Below, piece by piece: positions 50,530-63,267 of a stretch of DNA of 64,000 nucleotides. Numbering within the stretch: the stretch's first letter is position 1; the number at the start of each line of letters is the position of its first letter. The notes below the pieces were generated by a model. It saw nothing but the letters and a program-made list of their open reading frames with translations. It did no database searches and was not told the DNA's origin. A program made the position numbers and the translations under genes. The DNA comes from Tubiluchus corallicola. Lineage: Eukaryota; Priapulida; Priapulimorpha; Priapulimorphida; Tubiluchidae. The DNA is taken from NCBI GenBank assembly GCA_030141605.1, contig JAQGDQ010000165.1, forward strand, positions 225,001-289,000, read 5' to 3'.

Positions 50530-53330
50530 ACTTGTTCAAATGTCTGACACCCATCTTTTATTATCAACTTTTATGGCTATGAGTTCAATTTGCTGTTAAA
50601 ACACTTTAAAAAGACGTTTTTGTTTCTCCTTGAGGTCCTTAACTTATCTCAAAGAGGCCTCGCGGTAACTGGTTGTTTAGTAAAAACAAAGTACAAAGAT
50701 CAAACAGCTTACATACAGAAAATTCTTAATGATACTGCTATTCACATATGTAAATAACGTGTGTAATTTGTTTCATACATTATTAGTAACTTATCACATG
50801 TGAATGCAGAAGTGGCAGTTTTTCTCAATGCCACTGTTGGAAACAGATGTTGTTTCAAAGGTTAACTTCTGTAAAACAATTTCTAATTTATACACATTAC
50901 AATCAGTTATATAAGAGATACAGCAAAGTTCAAGGAACTGATTACAGTCTCTACCGAGTGTGAACATATCATACAAACTAAACAAAACAAATCATGTCAC
51001 ATGAAAAGAGAATTGGTACCTGTCTTAACATTTTATCACACATAGTCAACAAACAATTATTAATGTAAGTTTGATGGTTACTGCTGATAAGAGAACAATG
51101 ACTATTAATGCTTCCTCACTTGCCAAGATTGAATTCTGAGCAGTATTGACGATGATTCTAATATGTGCTGAATTATCCACAGACTTTAAACATTGAAAAA
51201 TTAAAAACTATAGTCCTAAATATTTTCACGATAATAATGAAATTAATATTAGACAGATTCATTACAGGAAAAAAACAGGCCACTTAGACATGTTTACAGA
51301 CGAAATATGACAAAGTTAATATCAAAATTATCAATGCTGTTGGAACCTCAAAATACATGGAACATAAAGAGATTAAAAAGAATTACTTACTATATTATAG
51401 TTGTAAGTAAATTCAAAAACGATGAATCTATGTCCAACATTTTCAACTGCTAACACATAGATGAAAAGAAGTGCATTTTTCTTTCAATTTCGGAAATCAA
51501 AATAACAGGAAAAAATCAGTTGTACAAACACGTGCACTTTGTTACGTAAATACACTAGAATCATCACAACATCGGCAAAGGGTCAAAGATTAGTAGACAA
51601 ACACTACGTGGGACATTCAGGCATTATTGATCATAATCACATTTTATGAGCAGCTGTTGTTATGCGTGGCATTAATGCAAACATGCTAGTGAATAGGGTA
51701 TTTCTTAAAAACACAGACATTGAAAAAACAAAGTGAAAACAAACTTTCAAATTGCTGCTAGGCGATCCTGGTGAATACCTATCTTACACGTAATAACACA
51801 CACGTCTGTGAATCTATGTATACTTAGTATCTGCAAATTATTCAAAGTTGCCAAAGGTAGTGTTTACTCACCAGCACAGCATGCTACACACGGCATACAA
51901 CCCAAACACTTGGGCATCTTTTTTTGAATTCTGCAAACAACGTACGCTTTACATAGCTGTTGAGCTTGAAAGAGTCACCAAGTTTACCAACAGTTACTAA
52001 GTTTACCAAGAGTTACTACGTTTTTGACTTGAAATCTACATGCATGAGGTATTCACATGAAAGTGTTACCTTGTTTTACCTAAAACAATAAATAAAAAAA
52101 CAGATATAACAAAAGGTCTATTAGTACAGGGACATAATCACCTTTACTAAGATTACAAATGAAAAGCCCAAATACGCGTATAGAAGTCTAATGCCAAAGT
52201 TCTTGAAATCAGCCATCATTTTCAAGTCGCAACTCTGACTTAAATATCAACACAGGTGACATAACCATCGAAAAGTCCAAATATGATTTCTTACGCGTGC
52301 GGCAAAAACACACTGTACATCCTGTGAAAAAGTGACCTCTGTTTTCTACTAATTTATGCATTGACACAAAAATCTAATCAATTTAAAGAATGGCCGTATC
52401 TAGTTCAAATAGATTCAGCTCCCATTAGTAAATTATTTCCGGATAGGTAGCAGCATGGGATAAAATTTCAGCTCTGCAGACTTCGACATGAATGACAGTG
52501 CTACTCACAGAGAGAGACAAACAGCTTGGGACCGATCAAACTATATTCCTTACTAAGCCTAGTTCGGTTAGCTTACTAGCATTTGAAGATAATATTCACA
52601 CGTCAATGCATAAACACAAGAAATGTGCTAGAATTACGACAGACACTGATTTTAAACACACCAGGTGATTGTTCAATAGGCAGTGCTGGCGTAAAGAAAA
52701 ATTGGCTTGAAGTTATTAAAGTTACGAATCAGAAAACATAAATTGTTAAGTTTTATTTTAAAACTATCCAGTAACCATACATAATCTCCTTGACATGCAA
52801 CAATTGAATATATTTGCATAAATTACACAAAAATTATTGCAATTCGCTTTCAGCTATCATTTTTCTCACAAAGAATAATATTGACTATAAATGAACTGCA
52901 TGATTAATTAAAAAAACGATATATCTTGCTGTACGTTAACTAAAGTTGCACAACACATAATTACTGATTTACAGATAAACTATAATAGTTTCACAATAAA
53001 ATTTCATACACTTACAACTATATGAGTAAATTCGTAAAAATATCACAGTTTGCAAAATGAATCAAAATAAGGAATATCCAGTGCATAGCATACATGGCAT
53101 TGTAATTAGCGCCCGAAGTTAAAAATGGCAAGAGATCTGCTCTGTGAAAGGATAGGCGACGATTGCTATCCCCCAGGCTTACAATATAATATATATTAAA
53201 ATAATAATTCATTGCTTTGTTAAAATATTTCAACATTTTAATACCCTGCAAAAGAAAGCTATCAAATTGAATTACTTACAAAATCAAACGATATTGTACT
53301 ATTACTTCCCAAGCTTAAAAAAATCAGTTA
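50530..53330. other. Intergenic region between the P450 genes
   Basis: AT-rich, no defined gene apart from the doubtful small exon at 51872-51930. I recognised no further repeats. Confidence 0.45.
51872..51930 (-). other. Possible small exon encoding MPKCLGCMPCVACCA
   Basis: On the minus strand a good acceptor (ttgtttgcag) is followed by 13 bases, an ATG at 51917 and 15 codons with six Cys. It ends at a good donor (GTGAGT at 51871). No continuing exon was found down to 49.5 kb, and no family is recognised. It could be chance. Confidence 0.2.
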
Positions 53331-53918
53331 CTATAGTCACAGCAATCTTTTCAATCCACAGATCAGGTAGCCTAGCCACACTGCTGCGTAATCACATATT
53401 AATCATGAAACACACATATAAACTAAACTGAAGCAGCAATTTTGCTATACATTAGTTTCCCGAAATCAAAATCTCGCTTATTAGGGGAAACACGATTGTC
53501 AATTTCTTGCGCATTGCTGGCCTAACAGTTGACGTAAAAAGAAATGACAAAATGCCATTTGACAACTGCACTGCACTAGTGCTATCTTATCTTATGAAAA
53601 TTTCTCTATCACTCTTGTAACCAATGTAGCATTCATTTCTTCGTTCACCCAATTTTTCTGTAATAAACCTTTTTGCTTAATACCATCTATTATTTATTAT
53701 ATAAACTCTTGAATCAGAAACATCAAAGTTGAGGAGTTTTTGCATGGCTACAGAGCTGATCAGATAATTGATACGACACATGCTTTTAGCATGACTATAA
53801 GAAATTCACTATAGCCACGTGTTTGGCAATGCAAAGGACGCATGTGAAAATTATGACTTTCGCAGTCCAGCTGATCTCACAATTTAGTTTTGAATGACCG
53901 ATGCTCAGCAAACCACCG
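53331..53918. other. 3' flank of P450 B
   Basis: Homologous in patches to the flank of P450 A (see 33150-34141). Minus-strand AATAAA at 53693-53698, 221 bases past the stop, close to the spacing in copy A. Confidence 0.6.
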
Positions 53919-56900
53919 TTAATTCCGGTCCACAAGCGCCACATCGACTGACTTGCTAGGGTACAGCAAAAACCTGTGTACTGTGGTAATGTCTGTAGCG
54001 TTTCCTGGTTTGATCACAAATCTTCGTACAAGCTAGAAAACAAAGAATGACCCAAAATAGTCAGTCATTAATTAAGAAAATGTTTGACTTGTCTTGCTTC
54101 AAGGAACTTCGTGCGTGTTTACCAATCATCCAGGCAAGACCAATCAATCGCTTTAATCTAGTGCTTTCTCCCAATAACCGTGCAGTTTTCGATGTTGAGT
54201 AACAAAAGGTACACTATAATGGCTACTGTAATAACCTACTGCAGTAAAAAGTGATATAACTTTGGTGGTGAAAGTAATTACTTTGGTAAGTGCAGTAATC
54301 AGGATACTTTGATTACTACAAACCCAGAGTTAATTACAGGTGAACATGCTACACTATCATTGTTCTTTTTAGTTATCAGTGTTAAGTAAACTGTTTACTA
54401 TTTTACAAGAAACCTATTGCTGGTCATTTTTCATTACTGCTACTAAAGTCTGTCTGCAAAGCATTTTATACAGTTTGAGGCATTGGGCTCAAATACTATT
54501 TCAAAAGTTAACTTGACTCTGTACAAGCATAAACAGAACAAAAAAGTGCTCATTCACCTACAATGATTTATCGCAATCGTTGTTTTTGACAGTGACACAT
54601 TTACAGTGATAAGTAAAACAACAACATAGTTTATTAAGTATGCTGTTTGCAATGAATGTTTCGAACATTAAATGCCAAAATCTTTGGACACATTTTCTTT
54701 TTCACAAAAAAAGATTATCAATTATACATAAACTTAACAATCATTTAGCTCTCCTTGGCAAAAAGTTAATCTAACTCATAATTAGAAAGTAGAATACTAG
54801 AAATGTTAAAGTAGTTGGTCAGCTATAAGGAAGGTGCTGTTTAGTCTAGTGGTCAACAGTTTCTGGTTGTAATCGAAGCACGACCTCAACTTTCTCCAAT
54901 TTGGTTTCAAAAAATCAATTATTTTGGGTTCAGTCTATCAAACTGAGTCTATTTTCGATACAAAATAACACCTTTATTAAAACACTAAAAGCAAAGTATA
55001 ACAGCAGGAAGTTTTATACACGTCTAACTGCCTACAATAATCATAATGTTTTAAAATGATGAGGCTATGATCCCGAGAGTAACTTTAGCTTAACGAGTAC
55101 TTACATGGGCCAGCAACAGACGCATTTCAAGAATAGCAAATCTCCGACCTGCAAAAATTAAGAAACTAATACAGATCAATAAGCTTCTCCAGCTAACTAA
55201 AGTGACATGAGATAATTTGCTAAAGTCACCCCATCAGGTAAGCGACGTGTAAATATCACTTGCTAAGCGACCATGGAACAGCACATTTAAAAAAACACAA
55301 TATGCAAACAGACAGTACTCTGGTCAGACAAAGGAAATATATTCGAGGTGTACAATTTTAAATATTTAGTGTCTCCAAAGTCACAGCGACAATTCCACTG
55401 ATCGCGGATACTTACCATGGTGCTATGCCAGTTTCAGGCACAGCACAGGAGCACCAACTGAGCACCAGGTTACACGAATTTCAGAGTTTTCTAAACTGAC
55501 ACTATTAGTCACTGAGCAAAGTCAAGCTAACATAGCTATAACAACGATGAAACTTGAACTTGAATAAAAACATTTTACAGAGCAAATAAAAAAATTGAAA
55601 ATAAAGGCAACATTGTGAACTAAAGACTAAATTTAGGTGAAAAAGAAAACCACAAACAAGTCACTTAACGTTAATTTTGCAGGGGGATTTTGTTATAAGC
55701 ACATTCACTGAAAACACTACATGGGACAGGGATAGACTACAATCATAAAAAAGCACACCAGGCCACAGTCTTTGCATTACAACATGGCACGCATTGTTTG
55801 CTTAACACCACCACAGTCTTTGCCTTACAACATGGCACCCATTCTTTGCCTAACACCAGGCCAGTCTTTGCCTTACAACATGGCACCCATTCTTTGCCTA
55901 ACACCAGGCCAGTCTTTGCCTTACAATATGGCATGCATTGTTTGCCTAACACCACCACAGTCTTTGCATTACAACATGGTACCCATTGTTTGCCTAACAC
56001 CAGGCCACAGTCTTTGCCTTACAACACGGCACGCATTGTTTGCCTAACACCACCACAGTCTTTGTATTACAACATGGTACCCATTGTTTGCCTAACACCA
56101 GGCCACAGTCTTTGCATTACAACACGGCACGCATTGTTTGCCTAACACCACTACAGTCTTTGTATTACAACATGGTACCCATTGTTTGCCTAACACCAGG
56201 CCACAGTCTTTGCATTACAACATGGTACCCATTGTTTGTTTGCCTAACACCACCACTCTCTCCAATGCATGGCCAGGATTAGTGGAAGTCTAGATTAAGA
56301 CTAAGTAATAAAAGAATGCGTTGAAAAGTCTAAATGAGTCAATTTACAAAACTCAATTCTCAACAGTTTTAAAGGTTTTTCACCTGCACAACCTCGAACA
56401 CCAAAACCAAACGGTAGAGAAGCAAATGCATGAGTCACGTCATCCGGTTTCATGCTATCCCGAAGCCACCTTTCCGGCTTGAAAGATTCTGGATCAGCAA
56501 AATATTTCGGGTTCTCGCTCATCAGAGAAAGAGCACCAAAAACAAAAGTCTGTAAGAGAAAGAGTAGAATTTTAACAAAACAGACCTTTAAGCCCAGATT
56601 TTTTCCAGTGAGTTAATAACCGAAAATTTTACTCTAAATGTTGGTTTACATGTCTTAACATTTATTAAAGTGGAGTTAAAAAATAGTACAATGTATTTTT
56701 TCAAAGTTTGCACTGCCCTGTTCCAATCATCCACGCGTGGACACAATCAGCTGCACGAAGCAGGTCTAGATGATGCGTGATTCTTGATTTTGGGCGATTT
56801 TGCAACATGGGTAAGAAACTGGGTTTTTCACTTGCATCTGTGAATCAATTGTTCTCAAACAAAGGTGATCTAAAAATGTTGTGAAAAATGCTCTTTTTTT

Positions 56901-59900
56901 CAGAAGTTTGTGGGAGAGACATTGGCCTGGTTTTAAATTTATTGTTGATTAGAATTCAAACAAATGCGTGGGAATACATATAGTCTAATTTGTTGTTTTT
57001 ATAGCAAAAGATGCATAACGCTTCCATCTATGAGTTGTTAAATTAAAATGTTTTGCTGTTATTGAAATACGTAATTTAGATTTGTTCATGACTTTCAAGA
57101 AAAACCGCACAACTATTTGATTAAAAGAGTGGCCACCCAAAATATAATTCATTGTAACTTACATGATTTGTCACATTTACATTATTACTTTTTATCACAG
57201 CTATAGCATTAAATAGAACTCATGACAACCAATCATATATAATTATTCACTTTATCACATAGTTAATGCAATAAGCACAGAGTACTAATGCTAGATATAT
57301 GACGCACAAATCAGCACATAACCATAAAAAAACTGTTGAAAAAAAAAACAACCTAACGAATTAGGCGGATCATATGGCCTCATAGGAATAGCAAGCGTCA
57401 AATGGTCCGTGACGGTGTAGTGAGACTTTATTAAGCACTTGGCTCAATATCTTTGAGTGAATTATCCTTTTTACTGTGGTTGTAAAAAAGTTACGAAATA
57501 TCGAAAAATACATTGTGCACAAGGTTCTATTTACATATCCAAAGATTCAACACTGACAATCGCAAACATATTCTCTTGGTTAAAATATAATCTGACTCGC
57601 AGAAAACTAGGATACTTTAAAACACAACTTTTGAAAGCTCCTCTTTATAATATTATTTGTGCAATTCTAATGAGTGAAAATGTTCTTTAATGTTTTTAAA
57701 ACTTTTTAAAAGATCTTTTATCTAAAACCATCACAACCAGGGCTCAGTGTTATGCCATTCAGTGTTACTTTTAGTAAAATTGACCAAAGAATTACAAAAG
57801 TTACTGTTTTTATAAGTCTACGCTGATATGTGTATTATTAAAATTACTGACCCCTTTTGGAATGTGGTAGCCTCTAACCACCATATCTTCCTGGCAAATG
57901 CGACCAAATCCGAAAGCAATGGAATGAACTCTAAAAACATACATGTACAAATAAAAAATCACTTAGCAAATTTTATCTGCTGGTTTAAAAAACAAAGTGT
58001 AGTATTAAAATCTGCCAACAGATGGCACTCAAAGGAAAACTACTCTAAAACCGGTGGTAACCACTAACCAGATGACAATAAAATCACAAATGAGAGAGTT
58101 AAAGCTAGCTCAACTACTCCACCTCTGCTTGTTCTCTGTGTTAGGATATAATAAACTAGCAATCTAGACTAGTAAAGTTATGTAGTGAAATGCTGAGGTC
58201 GCAAGCTATCATGAAAGATGAATTCCATCCTGGTAATGAATACTTTGAAATGCTCCCCTCTGGTCGTAGATTCCGCCCAATTAACGCTAAAACCACAAGA
58301 ACTTTAAATTCTTTCTATCTCGTTGTAATTCGCACCATCATCAAGAAATCTCAGTAAATCTCCAATATTAATTCTCTGTATAACTGTACTCTGTACATAT
58401 GGGGTCATTGTCAGTAAGATTTGTTGCTCTTAAACGACGATAATGTAAACCTTTCAAAACCATTAGAAAATCAAAACGTATTTACAGACCGATGAGTGGG
58501 AAATCGAAGTTTAGCAAGTAATGAAATCACTAGCACTTACTTGAATAGAGACATGATTTATTTCACAAGTGACGCGTCACAATCATGGATGTTGGTTTAA
58601 TGCCGAAATGTCAGTTGTAACAATGTAAACCATGTCTCTATTCAAGTAAGTGCTAGTCATTCGATATTTTGCAAACCTTGTTTGTTTTCTAAAAATCTGG
58701 CAGGACGTAATTATCAAGGACAAAAAAAACTGCTTAACAATACATTTGTATGTTCACTAGTGTAACAGAAAAATGCGAACTTCAAAAGTTGACACGTTTT
58801 CCTTGCGCCATTTTATCAAACGACAAACTACTGCCAATGTTTGCTACATGGACTTTAGATAAAAAACATCATGACCTCTGACTTCGTCAAGAAAGTCCTG
58901 CCTCTTGAAAATATCTTCTCTACTCAAGTTTTATGATAGACTGATAATATCTCGCCCCTGCAAAAAATATCTCAGTCCGATGCACTATCTTGAGAGAACA
59001 AACAACTTCAGAAAATGAGACAATTTATTGGTATATCTCTCTAAAACCTCAGCTGATTAAGCAAAAAAAAGAATGAAAAAGCACCAACCGTAACAGTTCT
59101 TTTATCACAGCTTTCAAATAATTCAGATTATCCATGTGTTCTTGAGTGATATGTGTGGCTTCGGCAGGCACGACTCGCGTCAATTCATCGTAGAGTTTTT
59201 CTTGTACTTCTGGATGTCGAGATAATTCATATAACAGCCATTGGACAGCTGTAGATGTCTAAAAGAGATAGACATCGCTGCTAAAATTTTCATCATAGGA
59301 TTTTCATCACTGCTAGAACAATGTTACAATAAAATATAATTCTTAAAAACTGAACAGTCTAATAAACTAAATAAAAAATTTTTTTACAGTTTATATCAGC
59401 GTCCATCAACATACAGCAGCATTAACGACAAAAAAGACTAATTCAGTGGTCATGGTGTATGCCAACTGAGCTTGGGGACCAAAGTTCAGTGAATGGATGG
59501 GATGAGTAAACACGGGGTTCCATTACTGAGTAATTGCTAGCTCTGGGCTGCTTTACTCAAGATACTGATTCTATATGCTTACACTGTAGAGGTAGGCTGT
59601 ATTCACATCTGAACAGGACTAGGACTTCAATGCCATTTCAGTGGCTCACCTTAGTCTTAGAAGTACTGTCTTGACAAAGAGCAGGATTCCAGTCTTGCTA
59701 CAAGAACAATGAACTGCTCCTGTTGAGTAGGCCTGAACTTACCAAACTGATCAGCACATAGATAAGTGACAGCCAGAAATACTGCTCTCGGCAATTTCAT
59801 TGGTTTATACCGTTCCCAGCTGTTCATACAGTCCCTGGATGTTCATACAACCCAGACTGTTCATAACGTCCCTAGCTGTTCATACAACCACAGATGTTCA

Positions 59901-62900
59901 CATCATCCTGACTGTTCAAGCCGTTGCCACAAATTTTTAGTTGATTCATGAGGATCCCAACGTAACCAGAGTTAGCTACTTTTGTGGCATAAAAGAGACA
60001 AAGACTTTTTGTTAAGATGTGAATTCAGCTTGGAAGCTAAACAAGCAAATATTTGTGAATTACCGTGTCGACGGCAGCTGTCATTAGTTCACACATGGTT
60101 GCATAAACTTCGTTTTTTGACAAATCCTTTGAAGCCAACATGTGAACCAAGAAGCTTTCAGCGGGTTTACCAGCTTCAACTTTTGCCATTATGTCAGTCA
60201 GGGCGGCATCAACATATCCTTTACCTAAAGAAGAAACCCATAAAACTTCATCATCGTGCAGATATATTTTGATATTTTGTCAGCAAAATCTTATGCGAGG
60301 TCTTACCTGCCGAAGCCACTGCTCAGCAGTGACGACGGCACTTTACCTAAGTAATGGTGATTTTGGCCTTGATGACGATGATGACCTTTGACCTTTGTTC
60401 AGACGTGGAGACTTTTCTTGCAACTTGTTGTGCAATTTCTCTCTGAGAGTGAATTTGCACGTGTGACCGGCTTGGCTATTTCTCTCGCAACTTATTGTGC
60501 AGCAGCCCTCGCTGAGTTTCCAATAACTTGCCAGAGAAATTGCCAAGCCATTTACACGTGTAACTTTACTCTGAGAGAGAAGTTGCACAACAAGTTGCAA
60601 GAGAAGTCTGTACATTTGAACGTGCCATAATAATGCCAAAGTGTTTCTGATAATTAAATAATAGATAAAGAAATTTAATTAATGTTAGATGAGCCTAACT
60701 CCTAATGACATCGCAAGTGAACGTAATTTTCAACAGCACAAACATTCCTGTTATCTAATTACGTTTATCTAATTACGACAGATAAACCTATAAGTATCGA
60801 AGCCTTCGGGAGTGTAAATTCAAGATATTAAACACAGACGTTGAAAAGCAAAAAGATTTGCTAATGAAGTACAGTAGGTGCTGTTTATTAGACTTGCGGT
60901 TAATAGAATCAATCGCCTATTTGACTCAATAATGTCTGGTACAGGCCACTCCTATTCAAATGTATATAAAAACGTCGGTAATTGACTCAAATAATTCCGC
61001 ATAATTTGCTCAATACTTTTTCCTTCATGTACTTGAAATAAGACACTTGTGTATGCCCAAAGAGCTTTTACTGGTTTTATGTCATCTTTACATCGATTTG
61101 TGCACTATAATATATGTAGAAACAGTCATGTTAGGTATAGCTCTGTTTATAAACAAATACAGTACATCTATCATATGCACTAACACGTTAATGTAGTGGC
61201 TTTGCTTTGAATCTGTCACCCGCTTGTCTGCTGGAGTTAACCTCGTTGTTTCTGGAAGCTAAACATTTAATCACTTGACACCAGTGGTTTGCTTTTGAAG
61301 CTCCCCTGCTTTTCACAGGGGAAACAAGGTCATCACCAACTGCAGCTAAAAGGTTACCAAGTGTTTTGCGTGAATATGTGCAGTATAGAGCAACAGCCTT
61401 TCAACGGTTTTATCATTATAAGAATTTCATAAACCAACTTCTCCCTGAAGAAATGAAGCAACCGACCTTGTAAGTATTTTTGTAATTTTTAGTGGTAATA
61501 ACCAGATTTTTGGGATTTTTTATTTTCTTTTTTTATTAATTCACTTATATAAATTAGTATTTTTAAATAATTGCACATAGGAATTTTCACATTAATTAGT
61601 TTCTAAAATTCATTTAAAGCTTTTGCAATGGATATTAAGGTGATGAGTCATGACTCATACTTTTACAGTACAAATATGCTACACCTTTTGGCTAAATGAA
61701 TAAGTCTTTAATTCATCACAAAGTGAGTCTATTAAGCAGTGCCTCCTGTATTTGCAACCAGAACACAAATTCAATTTCCAATTCAATCAACACAACACAG
61801 GCTGTAAATAGGTAATTGACGTACAGGTACCCAATTTTGGAGATGAGGTGGCGACTGTGGGGTAAAGAAGTGACTGTTTAGGGAAGTGCTAAAATACTTT
61901 TGTATAGAGTGTCAAACTATCTAGAGCCAGTCCTGAGCATGACCTCTTGAACATGTGCACTGCATCACAAGTGAACACTGAACACCTTTGAACGGAGAGA
62001 TACAGCAAGTTTTTTATGCAACACGATTCAGAGATGTAGGTGCTACTGCCCATCTAACTAGCAAATGGTAAAATGCACGTAACAATGATATTTTGCCATG
62101 CGAATGCAAAATTGCATTTCTGTGGTAATAATTCTTTCACGAAAGTCATTCTTGAAAAAATAGTATGTTCCCTTTATATATTTTATAGTGTAGATTGCTT
62201 TGATTTATACTTTTAATTAAGATTGGGTAATAGACTTTAACTATACCATTTTCAACATCAGCTGAAAAGTTTCCTTCTAACCAGTGGTATAAGCAAGTAA
62301 AACCTACCTATCCGAAATAGAGTGTCCCAAGATTTCATATGCCGTTTGTAAATTGATGACATAGCATACTTGGCAAATAATGGTGAAAAAGCAGCCAGAG
62401 CATCACTGGTCGCAAACAATTCACGTGTGCAATTTGCAAACTCAATCAGATCTTTATTTTTCGGTCCACCTAATTCCAAGCATCCGAGGCGAGTCTGAAA
62501 CAATACTGTTCCAATAGCTAGAAAAAGAGTAAAAAAATGAAACAAATTACGACTACAATTTACTTTCCCAATCCTCCCCTTATCTTCGTCACTTCCCCTC
62601 TCTCACGCTCTCTCATTCTTTTTTCTTTTTCCTTCACTCGCTTGCTCCTCCAACTCTTTCTATTACCCTCTTATTTCTACTGTGACTTCCACTAACTCTA
62701 CCTCCATTCTCACAATATTCTGTTTCTTCACTAATGACAACGATGGCATTATTGCACTATAATTAGCACATTTGACAAGTCAGATAATAACAGAGGCATT
62801 AAAATTACCGAACCAACTACTAGAAAACTGTTTCCCTAAAAGCTATAATCTCATCTTGAATCAGGAAGAGCATCAAAAAACTGCTTTTAACCGTCACCAC

Positions 62901-63267
62901 AGGAATTCAGCAAATTAGTTATATGATTCTATTTTTCTTCACACATATTCATACCAGTTGTCTGGAGTACAAGCGACCTAGTTTGGCATAATTAATATAA
63001 AAAAATCTTAACAAAAAAAAACTCTTTGATCAAATAAAGCTATGTGATAAAAAGATATTGCAACAATGACTATTACACTCAATCGCCCACATGAATAGCC
63101 TATCATTCATGTTTGGAACGATGTGCTCCGGTGTTCTGATGCTTTTCAACAATTCAACTAGATCCCGAGATGTCTCATTTAGTGACGGCATGAAAGTGGA
63201 CACCTGAAGTGGCTTCATCATCAATGTGTTAAGAACTCTCCTCTGTCTGTGCCACTCTTTACCCTCT
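53919..63267 (-). CDS. Mitochondrial-clan cytochrome P450 'B', tandem paralogue, 5' part outside window (8 exons seen)
   Basis: Exons in transcription order: 63267-63077, 62517-62308, 60224-60064, 59258-59089, 57930-57852, 56549-56384, 55148-55105, 54032-53919. They equal exons 3-10 of P450 A in order, phase and length, except that the heme exon is one codon longer (TFVFGALSLM instead of TCVFALSLM). They encode 377 residues plus stop without frameshifts. The two exons for the presequence and N-terminal domain must lie past position 64000. Landmarks: EGKEWHRQRR, I-helix AAVDTTS, KELLR (ExxR), FKPERWLRD, and heme loop FGFGVRGCAGRRFAILEMRLL. Two changes touch normally conserved sites. The I-helix Gly is Ala (AAVDT for AGVDT), and the Pro after the K-helix is Ser (RVHSI for RVHPI). 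The gene looks coding-competent but may differ in substrate or activity. A minus-strand AATAAA lies at 53693-53698, in the same relative place as in copy A. Confidence 0.9.
55755..56260. repeat. 48/50-bp minisatellite with alternating unit types, about 10 units
   Basis: Starts of cagtcttt lie at 55766, 55814, 55862, 55910, 55958, 56008, 56056, 56106, 56154 and 56204. Spacing is 48 at first, then alternates 50 and 48. Units with 'caccaccacag' alternate with 'caccaggccacag', so the right half is a roughly 98-bp dimer. It lies in intron 8 of P450 B; copy A lacks it. Confidence 0.93.
58529..58657. repeat. Palindrome with 32-bp arms and 65-bp loop
   Basis: The arms 58529-58560 (actagcacttacttgaatag, then agacatgattta) and 58626-58657 are inverse complements with one mismatch. 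The weaker flanking sequence also shows some inverted similarity. It lies in intron 6 of P450 B. Probably a small MITE; the transcript would fold as a hairpin on either strand. Confidence 0.9.
59800..59930 (+). repeat. Short degenerate tandem repeat (ctgttcataca, about 24 bp)
   Basis: Five to six copies of agctgttcatacagtccc-like units, in intron 5 of P450 B. Confidence 0.75.
60395..60635. mobile_element. Foldback/MITE palindrome of about 240 bp
   Basis: The left half (ttcttgcaacttgttgtgca, ttctctctgagagtgaa, cacgtgtgaccggcttggc) is the inverse of the right half (tgccaagccatttacacgtg, ttactctgagagagaa, ttgcacaacaagttgcaaga). Both strands therefore encode near-identical peptides with LREKLHNKLQEKS, a mark of the palindrome and not of a gene. 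It lies in intron 4 of P450 B. Confidence 0.88.
60640..62235. repeat. Third copy of the dispersed repeat, split by about 1.2 kb
   Basis: 60640-60740 matches about 3680-3785 ('gtttctgataa', 'taaataatagat', 'gtaattttcaaca'). 61960-62235 matches about 3840-4110. The roughly 1.2 kb between them has no counterpart in the first copy, so either an insertion split this copy or the first has a deletion. It lies in the intron between exons 4 and 5 of P450 B. Confidence 0.5.

Noticed and set aside
50035-50599. Four overlapping ORFs of about 155-163 codons
   Set aside because: Frames of a 75-bp tandem array; mutually overlapping on both strands with no protein family.
55743-56282. Repetitive ORFs of 80-115 codons
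   Set aside because: Frames of the 48/50-bp minisatellite.
60343-60639. Two similar ~80-98 codon ORFs on opposite strands as genes
   Set aside because: They are two readings of one palindromic element.
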